Origin: an uncultured Agromyces sp.
GTDB lineage: Bacteria; Actinomycetota; Actinomycetes; Actinomycetales; Microbacteriaceae
Assembly: GCA_913053875.1 (NCBI GenBank)
Contig: CAJXGN010000004.1
Location: forward strand, 124,001 to 188,000
DNA length: 64,000 bases
Reading direction: 5' to 3'
The notes under the pieces: generated by a model
Database searches by the model: none
What the model was told of the DNA's origin: nothing
Seen by the model: the letters and a program-made list of their open reading frames with translations, nothing else
Part shown: positions 1 through 6,936 of the stretch, one piece after another
Layout of the letters: each line of letters begins with the position of its first letter
Numbering within the stretch: position 1 is the stretch's first letter
Made by a program: the position numbers and the translations under genes

Positions 1-124
1 ACGCCCCCACTGTAGCCGCGCACCGCGCCCGCACCGCGCGGCGCCGCCCCGGCGCAGCCGCCCGCCCGGTTCTCCACAGGCGCGCGCTCAGGATCGCGTG
101 ACCGGCGCTCCCTAGACTGGAGCG

Positions 125-1174
125 ATGACGAGCGAGACCGACCGACCCCCCGGCGTGTCGGTCTGGGCCGTCGTCGGCTGGTCGCTGCTGGCCGTGGTGC
201 TCGTCGTCGCGTTCGTCGCCGCGGTCGGCGGGCTGAACCGCACCGTGTACGGCTCCTCCACGTTCGTCGAGCGCTACCTGAAGGCCATCGCCGACGACGA
301 CATCGGCCAGGTGATGGACACCCCGGGCGTCGAGCTCACGCCCGCCGAACTCGAGGAGCGCGGCATCGACCCCACCACCTCGACGGCGATGCTGCGGTCG
401 GGCGTGATCGACCACGGCCCCGAGGACGTGCAGATCGTGAGCGACGTCGAGGGCGACGACGGCGAGCGCATCGTCACGGCCAGCTACCGCATCGGCACCG
501 TGATCAACGAGTCGACGTACGTGGTGAGCCCCCTCGAGCCGCTCTACGGCGTGCTCAACCGGTGGGAGTTCGCCGAGAGCCCGCTGGCCGTGACCGAGGT
601 GACCGTCGAGAACGGCGCGCTCTTCCAGGTCGGGTCGCTCACGCTCGACACGCGGGTGGGCAAGACCGACGAGGACCTCGAGGCGTTCACGCAGTCGGCG
701 CCGTACCTCGCGATCGCGCCGGCGGCCTACGAGTTCGCGTACGACTCCCAGCTGCTGACGGCCGCGCCGGTCGAGCTGCCGGTCGAGCACCAGGGCGACA
801 ACGCGGTCGTGGTCACGACGGTGCCGACCGACGTCTTCGTCGAGCGGGTGCAGGAGGAGGTCGACGAGTACCTCTCCGAGACCTGCGCGACCCAGCAGGT
901 GCTGCAACCGAGCGGATGCCCCTTCGGCATCGTCATCGACGACCGCGTCGTCTCCGCACCCGAGTGGACCATCGTCGAGTATCCGGTCGTGACGCTGACG
1001 GCCGGCGAGGACGCCTTCGAGATGCCCCGCACCGAGGGCACCGCGCACATCTCGGTCGAGGTGCAGTCGCTGTTCGACGGCACCTTCTCGCAGCTCGAGG
1101 AGGACCGGCCGATCGTGCTCTCGCTCACCACGTGGATCAAGCCCGACGGATCGCTCGCGATCGAACTGCGCTGA
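125..1174 (+). CDS. Membrane-anchored protein of unknown function
   Basis: A 349-residue protein that I do not recognise. Residues about 14-37 form one long hydrophobic segment after a short polar N-terminus, and the remaining 310 or so residues are acidic and polar, so it is probably anchored in the membrane with a large extracytoplasmic part. Two cysteines 11 residues apart (near residues 257 and 268) could form a disulfide. TAGACT at 113-118 lies six bases before the ATG and would serve as a -10 for a leaderless transcript. It converges on the CtaG/CopD gene. Existence as a gene is well supported by length and codon use; function is open. Confidence 0.8.
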   Translation: MTSETDRPPGVSVWAVVGWSLLAVVLVVAFVAAVGGLNRTVYGSSTFVERYLKAIADDDIGQVMDTPGVELTPAELEERGIDPTTSTAMLRSGVIDHGPEDVQIVSDVEGDDGERIVTASYRIGTVINESTYVVSPLEPLYGVLNRWEFAESPLAVTEVTVENGALFQVGSLTLDTRVGKTDEDLEAFTQSAPYLAIAPAAYEFAYDSQLLTAAPVELPVEHQGDNAVVVTTVPTDVFVERVQEEVDEYLSETCATQQVLQPSGCPFGIVIDDRVVSAPEWTIVEYPVVTLTAGEDAFEMPRTEGTAHISVEVQSLFDGTFSQLEEDRPIVLSLTTWIKPDGSLAIELR

Positions 1175-1222
1175 GCCGGCGCGCCGGCACGCGGCATCCT
1201 GCAACCGAGCGCGCCGAGAGGG

Positions 1223-3217
1223 TCAGCGGCGCGCGTCTCGCTCGGCGATCGCCGCGAGCCGCGCGTTGTACTCCTCGAGCTCGGCGTCGCCCGTGCGGTC
1301 GGCGTGGCGGTCGCGGCGACGCGACTCGCGTTCGTCGCTGCGCGACCACTGCACCGCGACCGTGATCGCGAGCGCGAGCGTGGGTATCTCGCCGATCGAC
1401 CACGCGATGCCGCCCCCGAGCACCTGGTCGGCCAGCGCGTCGGTGCCCCAGCCCATCGCCCCGTACCAGTCGGCGGCGAGGAGGCCCGTTCCCATCATGA
1501 GCGCGACGCCGAAGAAGGCGTGGAACGCCATGGTCGCGAGCAGCAGCAGCAAGCGGAACGGGTACGGCAGCCGGTACGGCACCGGGTCGATGCCGATGAG
1601 CGACTGCGCGAACAGGTAGCCCGTGATGAGGAAGTGGACGATCATCCACTCGTGCCCGATGTGCTCCTCCATCGCCCAGCGCAGCAGCGGCGAGTAGTAG
1701 AACACCCACAGCGAGCCGGCGAAGAGCACTGCCGCGACGATCGGGTTCGCGATGACGCCCGCGAACCGCGAGTGCACGGCGAGCAGGATCCACTCGCGGC
1801 CGCCGCGGCTGCCGTCCTTGCGCGCGTGGATCGCGCGCGCGGCCAGCGTGACCGGGGCGCCGGGCACGAGCAGCACGGGCACGCCCATCGTCAGCACCAT
1901 GTGCGCGAGCATGTGCGCCGAGAACAGGGTCTCCTGGTAGGCGTTGACGCCGCCGTTCGTCACCCAGAACAGCAGCAGCAGGCCGGTCACCCACAGCACC
2001 GTGCGGTAGATCGGCCAGCGGTCGCCGCGGCGGCGCAGGCGCACGACGCCCGCGACGTAGAAGAAGATGCCGAACCCGCAGGCGAGGATCCACAGCGGGT
2101 CCCAGTTCCAGAGGGTCAGGTAGTTCTCGACCGACGGGGGCGGCGGCAGCGGCTCGCCCGTGAGCAGCTCGGCCGGCGTCGGCTGAGCAAGCTCGGTGGC
2201 GGGCACCTGCTCGACCGGTGTCGCGGTGCGGGCGAGCGCCGCGGCGGCGCCGGAGGCGATGCCCATGAAGGCGAGCTCGGCGACCACGAGCCACCAGAAC
2301 GCTCCGCGCGAACCGGCGGCTCCCGGCCCGGATGCGGCGGCACGCTGCATCCGCCCGATCAGCCACCGCCGCTGCAGCGCGCCGAACCCGCCGAGGGCGA
2401 GCAGCGCGAGCAGCTTCACGATCACGAGCAGCCCGTACGGGCTCGCGAGCTGGTCGAGGGTGCCGACGCGCAGCGCCGCGCTCACGTAGCCCGAGAACGC
2501 GACCACGATGAACGAGACGAGCGCGACGGTCGAGTAGCGCGCCACGACGATCGGCAGACGGTCGGCCTCGATGGTGCCGCGCAGCAGCACGATCACGAGC
2601 AGCCCGCCGAGCCAGACCCCCGCGAACACGAGGTGCAGGCCGAGGCCCGTCACCGCCTGGTCGTGGCCCGAGGACCCCGCGGCGTGACCCTGCTCCGACA
2701 TCGGCAGGAGCGACACGAGTGCGAGCACGAAGACGAACACGAGCGCGGTGTGGTTGCGCACCGCGAAGCACAGCACGGTGACCGCCGCCGCGATGAGCGT
2801 GGTCGTGAGCCACGCCTGGCCGAGCTCGATGGTGGTGAGGAACTGGCCGAGCGCGGCGCCGAAGCGGTCGTCGAACGTGAGCGCTGCCCCGCTGACGCTG
2901 AGGAACGTGAAGAGCGTGGTGGCCGCGGATGCCACGGTGAAGACCGCGGCCGAGGCGGCGGCCACGTCGAGGGCGGCGCCGAACTCCTGCTTCTTCGGCG
3001 TCAGCGCCCAGAGCGCCATGACGAGGCCGCCGAGCGTGCCCGCGACGCCGAGGTTGACGAGCAACTTCGCGATCGGCAGGCCCCAGCGCACGACCGGGCC
3101 GGCGTCCTGCAGGGGCAGCGGCTCGGCGCCCCCGCCGACGACGAGGCCCACGAGCGTCGCGAGGACGGCGACGGAGAGCAGTACGGCAGGGCCGAACACG
3201 CGGGCGGAGCGGGGCAC
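1223..3217 (-). CDS. Cytochrome c oxidase assembly protein, CopD-CtaG fusion
   Basis: A 664-residue polytopic membrane protein. The N-terminal half (about residues 1-330) has the multi-helix layout of copper-resistance CopD proteins. The C-terminal half (about 350-610) matches the caa3-type oxidase assembly factor CtaG, including the histidine-bearing HMLAHMVLTMGVPVLL segment and further HAFFGVALMMG and HEWMIVHF histidine motifs. Such fusions are usual in actinobacteria and are thought to deliver copper to the Cu centres of the terminal oxidase. The tail is basic (RR/RD-rich). The start is GTG just inside a short gap; no other oxidase genes are in the window. The fold assignment is firm; the exact metal role is inferred from the family. 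Confidence 0.85.
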   Translation of the reverse strand: MPRSARVFGPAVLLSVAVLATLVGLVVGGGAEPLPLQDAGPVVRWGLPIAKLLVNLGVAGTLGGLVMALWALTPKKQEFGAALDVAAASAAVFTVASAATTLFTFLSVSGAALTFDDRFGAALGQFLTTIELGQAWLTTTLIAAAVTVLCFAVRNHTALVFVFVLALVSLLPMSEQGHAAGSSGHDQAVTGLGLHLVFAGVWLGGLLVIVLLRGTIEADRLPIVVARYSTVALVSFIVVAFSGYVSAALRVGTLDQLASPYGLLVIVKLLALLALGGFGALQRRWLIGRMQRAAASGPGAAGSRGAFWWLVVAELAFMGIASGAAAALARTATPVEQVPATELAQPTPAELLTGEPLPPPPSVENYLTLWNWDPLWILACGFGIFFYVAGVVRLRRRGDRWPIYRTVLWVTGLLLLFWVTNGGVNAYQETLFSAHMLAHMVLTMGVPVLLVPGAPVTLAARAIHARKDGSRGGREWILLAVHSRFAGVIANPIVAAVLFAGSLWVFYYSPLLRWAMEEHIGHEWMIVHFLITGYLFAQSLIGIDPVPYRLPYPFRLLLLLATMAFHAFFGVALMMGTGLLAADWYGAMGWGTDALADQVLGGGIAWSIGEIPTLALAITVAVQWSRSDERESRRRDRHADRTGDAELEEYNARLAAIAERDARR

Positions 3218-3288
3218 CAGACCAGCCTAAGCGCTGGACAGGGCGCGGATTTCCCGCGGAATCCGCCCCTCGCCCCCGACAGACGAAC

Positions 3289-3318
3289 GGAGGGCGCCGA
3301 CCGAAGTCGGCGCCCTCC
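3289..3318 (-). terminator. Rho-independent-like terminator after hup
   Basis: A perfect 13-bp stem (3289-3301 pairing with 3306-3318) closes a CGAA tetraloop. It begins 17 bases beyond the hup stop codon in the hup reading direction. There is no clear T-tract, as is common for actinobacterial terminators. Confidence 0.8.
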
Positions 3319-3335
3319 GCGGAAGTCGTGCGTCG

Positions 3336-3623
3336 CTACTTGGCAGCGGCCTTGAGCTTCGAGCCCGCGCTGACCTTGACCGAGTAGCCGGCGGGGATGG
3401 TGATCTCGGCGCCCGTCTGCGGGTTGCGGCCGGTGCGAGCGGCACGGTGCGTGCGCTCGACGGCGAGCCAGCCGGGGATCGAGACCTTGGTGTCGGACGC
3501 GACCGACTCCGCGATCACGTCGAAGAGGCTGCCGAGCACCTTGTCGACGGCGGCCTGGCTCAAGTCCGTGTCCGCCGCGATCTTCGCGACGAGGTCGGTC
3601 TTGTTCAGCGACTTGTCAGCCAT
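3336..3623 (-). CDS. hup: HU family DNA-binding protein
   Basis: A 95-residue nucleoid protein. It begins MADKSLNKTDLVAKIA and carries the HU signature around residues 45-70 (GRNPQTG followed by IPAGYSVKVSAGSKLK), the beta arms that insert into the minor groove. Its length is that of a plain HU, without the long basic tail of mycobacterial HupB. An AGGAGGAC ribosome-binding site at 3629-3636 fixes the ATG at 3623; a longer in-frame reading upstream has no support. It is transcribed alone, with its own terminator. Confidence 0.95.
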   Translation of the reverse strand: MADKSLNKTDLVAKIAADTDLSQAAVDKVLGSLFDVIAESVASDTKVSIPGWLAVERTHRAARTGRNPQTGAEITIPAGYSVKVSAGSKLKAAAK

Positions 3624-3777
3624 TGGATGTCCTCCTCGGACCTTCACTGTTCGTACAGCTGTTTCAGTTGTGTCGGAGGCACCCCGAATGGGTTCCCCCG
3701 TGGCCGATCGGCCGCCTCGAATGTAACAGAGATCCGCGGAAACACGCGGATTTCCGGGGGTTCGCGTCGTTTCGCGA

Positions 3778-3839
3778 CCGAGACCCGTCAATGGACTGCG
3801 CTCTGGCGTCCGAGAGCGCAGTCCATTGACGGGTCTCGG
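3778..3839. repeat. 27-bp perfect inverted repeat, intergenic
   Basis: The arms 3778-3804 and 3813-3839 are exact reverse complements around an 8-base loop. They contain AATGGACTG and are less GC-rich than the surroundings. The element lies between the rpsN terminator and the hup promoter region. It is longer and more perfect than the terminators in this window and has no T-tract. No second copy is visible in the window. Confidence 0.85.
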
Positions 3840-3879
3840 GTGGCGGGGTCGGGGGACGGGGGCGGAGCGGCGGAGACGA

Positions 3880-3913
3880 CGAAGGGCCGCCCCGGGAACG
3901 GGACGGCCCTTCG
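3880..3913 (-). terminator. Terminator of the rpmB-rpmG-rpsN operon
   Basis: The outer 10-bp stem 3880-3889/3904-3913 is continued, after one mismatch, by a 4-bp inner stem closing a GGAA loop. It lies 13 bases past the rpsN stop codon. Confidence 0.8.
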
Positions 3914-3925
3914 TGAAGCGGGTGG

Positions 3926-4231
3926 CTACCAGCTCGACTTGGTGATGCCGGGCAGCTCGCCACGGTGCGCCATGTCGCGGAAGCGCACGCGCGAGATGCC
4001 GAACTTCGTCAGCACGCCGCGGGGGCGGCCGTCGATGGCGTCACGCGAGCGCAGGCGAACCGGCGACGCGTTGCGGGGGAGCTTCTGCAGGCCGATGCGG
4101 GCGGCCTCGCGCTCCTCGTCGGTCGACTCGGGGTTGACGAGCGCCTTCTTCAGCTCGAGGCGCTTCGCCGCGTACCGGTCGACGATCTCCTTGCGCTGCT
4201 CGTTGCGCGCGATCTTGCTCTTCTTCGCCAT
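3926..4231 (-). CDS. rpsN: 30S ribosomal protein S14 (zinc-free form)
   Basis: A 101-residue S14 starting [20 protein letters not shown] and ending with the conserved [11 protein letters not shown]. It is the long, cysteine-free type, lacking the two CxxC pairs of the short zinc-binding S14. It is the last gene of a tight three-gene ribosomal operon; only 3 bases separate it from rpmG. In other actinobacteria such cysteine-free paralogues are often repressed by Zur, but I see no Zur box before this operon, so it may be the constitutive copy. Confidence 0.97.
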   Translation of the reverse strand: MAKKSKIARNEQRKEIVDRYAAKRLELKKALVNPESTDEEREAARIGLQKLPRNASPVRLRSRDAIDGRPRGVLTKFGISRVRFRDMAHRGELPGITKSSW

Positions 4232-4234
4232 TGT

Positions 4235-4402
4235 CTAGCGCTCCTCTCGGAAGTCGACGTGCTTGCGCACCACGGGGTCGTACTTCTTGAGCACGAGGCG
4301 GTCGGGGTTGTTGCGACGGTTCTTGCGGGTCACGTAGGTGTAGCCCGTGCCCGCGGTCGAACGAAGCTTGATGATGGGACGGATGTCCTGCTGCTTGGCC
4401 AT
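4235..4402 (-). CDS. rpmG: 50S ribosomal protein L33 (zinc-free form)
   Basis: A 55-residue protein ([20 protein letters not shown] at the start, [12 protein letters not shown] at the end). It has the L33 core [18 protein letters not shown] but no cysteines, so it is the zinc-independent form. Its ATG overlaps the TAA of rpmB by one base (TAATG), which implies translational coupling. Confidence 0.96.
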   Translation of the reverse strand: MAKQQDIRPIIKLRSTAGTGYTYVTRKNRRNNPDRLVLKKYDPVVRKHVDFREER

Positions 4403-4638
4403 TAGAGCTTCACCCCACGAGCCTGGATGTCCTTGACGACGGCCTCGATACCGCGAGCGTCGATCACCTTGATGCCCTTGGCGGACACGTTCAGGGTGAC
4501 GTTACGACGCAGCGACGGCACGTAGTACGTCTTCTTCTGCACGTTCGGGTCGAAGCGGCGCTTCGTCCGGCGGTGCGAGTGCGAGATGTTGTGGCCGAAG
4601 CCGGGAACGGCTCCGGTCACCTGGCACACTGCTGCCAT
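4402..4638 (-). CDS. rpmB: 50S ribosomal protein L28
   Basis: A 78-residue L28 ([20 protein letters not shown]) with the KTKRRF-type basic segment and the C-terminal [18 protein letters not shown]. It has a single cysteine and no zinc ribbon. GGAGGAAAG at 4643-4651 sets the start at 4638. It leads the rpmB-rpmG-rpsN operon, and a small hairpin precedes its ribosome-binding site. Confidence 0.96.
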   Translation of the reverse strand: MAAVCQVTGAVPGFGHNISHSHRRTKRRFDPNVQKKTYYVPSLRRNVTLNVSAKGIKVIDARGIEAVVKDIQARGVKL

Positions 4639-4657
4639 TGGTCTTTCCTCCAATACC

Positions 4658-4675
4658 GAGGGGCGGATGCCCCTC
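4658..4675 (-). promoter_or_regulatory. Leader hairpin upstream of rpmB
   Basis: A 7-bp GAGGGGC/GCCCCTC stem with a 4-base loop sits 6 bases upstream of the rpmB ribosome-binding site. Its loop and right arm contain a GGATGCC heptamer. It could modulate translation or mRNA stability; no regulatory role is shown by the sequence alone. Confidence 0.45.
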
Positions 4676-4804
4676 CCAAGGTCTCTTGTCTGCTGACGCA
4701 CCCCCGGCCGGCGCACACGACGGATCGCGTGAATCGGTGGGGGATTGTCGCGGTCTGGGCAGTGGAAGTACCCAGCCAACGAGCCAGATTACCAGATCGG
4801 CCGG

Positions 4805-5509
4805 TCACGACCGAATCGGCGTCGCACCCTCATGCTCGACGAGGAGCTCGGCCCGGCGCGAGACGACCGCCGCCACGAGGAAACAGATCGCGCCGAGCGC
4901 CGTGCCCGCGTTGGCCCAGAGCGCGTTCACGAGCGTCGAGGTGACCGGGTCGACGTAGGCGCCGACGGCCGAGACCGCGAACAGCACCGAACCGAGCGCG
5001 CCGAGGACGCTGCCGTGCCAGGTGCGTGCGTCGGGGTCCCACAGCTCGCCCCTGTCGCGGGTTGCGACGAGCGCGAGCCCGCTGGAGACGAGGAACGCGA
5101 TCGACCCGATCGCGTCCGGCCGCCAGCCCGCGCCCAGCAGGTCGGGCTGCGCGATCGCCGCGCCGAGGGCGACGCCCGTGCTCACGTTGAACGCGATCGT
5201 GCCACCGAACTGCACCGCCGCCGCCCACCAGTCCAGTCGGTCCGCCCGACCGAGGTCGCTGGTCGGCTGCTGCACGCGCCCGCTCAGGCTCAGCTGGATG
5301 AACGCCGCCAGCGTGAAGAAGATCGAGCCGACGAGGAAGGTGATGGCCGTCCACACCGGACCCACCGCGTCCGCGTACCAGGGGAGCGCGCCGACCAGGA
5401 AGCAGAGCGACCCGATCGCGAAGCCCCACGCCTCGCGTCGGAGGCGCCGGCGGCCGGTCGGCGCCCCTCCCCCGGCGGGCGGCGACCCCCCGGCCTCCGA
5501 AGTGCTCAC
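4805..5509 (-). CDS. YrhK-like multi-spanning membrane protein
   Basis: A 234-residue protein with about six hydrophobic segments. The pattern GSLCFLVGALPWY followed by FLVGSIFFTLAAFIQL resembles the YrhK domain, and a similar GSIAFLV / GSVLFAVSAVGAYVD pattern recurs in the second half, so the protein may be an internal duplication. The N-terminal 30 residues are Gly/Pro/Arg-rich and probably cytoplasmic. It starts only 18 bases after the glutamate decarboxylase stop, so it is co-transcribed with that gene and the sulfatase. Function is unknown; a transport or membrane-stress role is a guess from context. Confidence 0.6.
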   Translation of the reverse strand: MSTSEAGGSPPAGGGAPTGRRRLRREAWGFAIGSLCFLVGALPWYADAVGPVWTAITFLVGSIFFTLAAFIQLSLSGRVQQPTSDLGRADRLDWWAAAVQFGGTIAFNVSTGVALGAAIAQPDLLGAGWRPDAIGSIAFLVSSGLALVATRDRGELWDPDARTWHGSVLGALGSVLFAVSAVGAYVDPVTSTLVNALWANAGTALGAICFLVAAVVSRRAELLVEHEGATPIRS

Positions 5510-5527
5510 CGGGTCACCCGTTCCCGC

Positions 5528-6895
5528 TCAGTGGTGGAACGTCTGGACGAGGCCCTCGTGCGGCATCGGCGCGTCCAGCGCATCGAGGAACTCGGTCTCC
5601 TCGCGGATGTCGGCCAGGAGGTCCTCGGCGAGATCGTGGCTCAGGCCGTTCCGGCAGACGATGCGCATCACCGTCTGATCGGACTGGTCGCCGGAGAGCG
5701 GATAGGCGGGCACGAGCCATCCCTTGATGCGGAGTCGCTCCGCGAGGTGGTACAGCGTCCACTTGTCGGTGTACCCGGGCGTCTGCCGCCAGGCGAAGAC
5801 CGGGATGTCGGTGCCGTCGGTGAGCAGTTCATAGGCGTCGAGCGACCCGATCTCGCCGGACAGGAACACCGCGACGTCCTGCGAGGCCTGCTGGATGGCC
5901 CGGAAGCCCTCCCGGCCGAGTCGCACGAATCGGTAGTACTGGAGCAGCACCTGCGCTCCGGGCCGCGAGAAGTTGATGGCGAACGTCGGCATCGAACCGC
6001 CCAGGTAGCTCACGCGGAACACGAGGTCCTCGGGCAGGGCCGCCGCGTCGCGCCAGACGACCCAGCCGACTCCGGGGTAGACGAGTCCGTACTTGTGGCC
6101 GGAGGTGTTGATCGACTGCACGCGCTCGACGCGGAAGTCCCACTCGAGGTCGGGCTGCAGGAACGGCGCGATCATGGCGCCGGACGCTCCGTCGACGTGG
6201 ATCGGGATGTCCAGCCCGGTGGCCGCCTGGATCTCGTCGAGCTTCGCGGCGACCTTCGTGACCGGCTCGTACGAGCCCGTGTACGTGACGCCCATGATCA
6301 CGACGACACCGATGGTGTTCTCGTCCACCACGTCCTCGAGACCCGTCCCGTCCATGAGGGGGTGCTCGTCGCTGGTCGGTATGAACCGCATCTCGATGTC
6401 GAAGAAGTTGCAGAACTTCTCCCAGCAGACCTGCACGGCGCTCGACATGATGAGGTTGGGCGTCTCGGTCGACTTCCCGGCCGCACGGCGTGCGTGCTGC
6501 CACCTGCGCTTCAGCGCGAGGCCGCCCAGCATGCACGCCTCCGACGAGCCGATGGTGGAGGTACCGATCGCATCGTCCGGATCGGGAGCGTTCCACAGGT
6601 CCGCGAGGATCCGCCAGCAGTGCTCCTCGATCGCCGCGGTCGCAGGGTACTCGTCCTTGTCGATCATGTTCTTGTCGAACGCGTCGTGGTAGAGCCGATC
6701 GCCGTGCTCGTCCATCCACGTCGTCACGAACGTCGCGAGGTTGAGGCGTGCATTGCCGTCGAGCATCGACTCGTCGTGGATGATGCGGTACGCGGTCTCA
6801 GGCAGCATCTCGCCGTCCGGGATCCGCGTGTACCGCGCGGTCGTCGATTCTCCGGCCCGCGTGAAGGTCGGCTCGAGCTGGTCGTCGTGGTGCAT
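5528..6895 (-). CDS. gadB: Glutamate decarboxylase (PLP-dependent)
   Basis: A 455-residue group II decarboxylase converting glutamate to 4-aminobutyrate and CO2 with consumption of a proton. Visible signatures are TSTIGSSEACMLGG (residues 112-125), the cofactor-binding HVDGASGA (233-240) and the Schiff-base lysine in TSGHKYG (K268). The length is normal for Gad. GGAGGGG five bases upstream selects ATG at 6895 over in-frame ATGs at 6910 and 6925. No glutamate/GABA antiporter (GadC) is nearby, so the classical acid-resistance pair is incomplete here. It lies 41 bases after the sulfatase and 18 before the YrhK-like gene, as the middle of a three-gene operon. Confidence 0.93.
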   Translation of the reverse strand: MHHDDQLEPTFTRAGESTTARYTRIPDGEMLPETAYRIIHDESMLDGNARLNLATFVTTWMDEHGDRLYHDAFDKNMIDKDEYPATAAIEEHCWRILADLWNAPDPDDAIGTSTIGSSEACMLGGLALKRRWQHARRAAGKSTETPNLIMSSAVQVCWEKFCNFFDIEMRFIPTSDEHPLMDGTGLEDVVDENTIGVVVIMGVTYTGSYEPVTKVAAKLDEIQAATGLDIPIHVDGASGAMIAPFLQPDLEWDFRVERVQSINTSGHKYGLVYPGVGWVVWRDAAALPEDLVFRVSYLGGSMPTFAINFSRPGAQVLLQYYRFVRLGREGFRAIQQASQDVAVFLSGEIGSLDAYELLTDGTDIPVFAWRQTPGYTDKWTLYHLAERLRIKGWLVPAYPLSGDQSDQTVMRIVCRNGLSHDLAEDLLADIREETEFLDALDAPMPHEGLVQTFHH

Positions 6896-6936
6896 GGTCC
6901 CCTCCGTCATGCCGTTGCCGCTCATGTGGGTGTCGG

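Noticed and set aside
1304..3355. Long open frames opposite the CtaG/CopD gene and elsewhere
   Set aside because: They are Arg/Gly/His-rich translations of GC-rich antisense strands, without recognisable domains or ribosome-binding sites.
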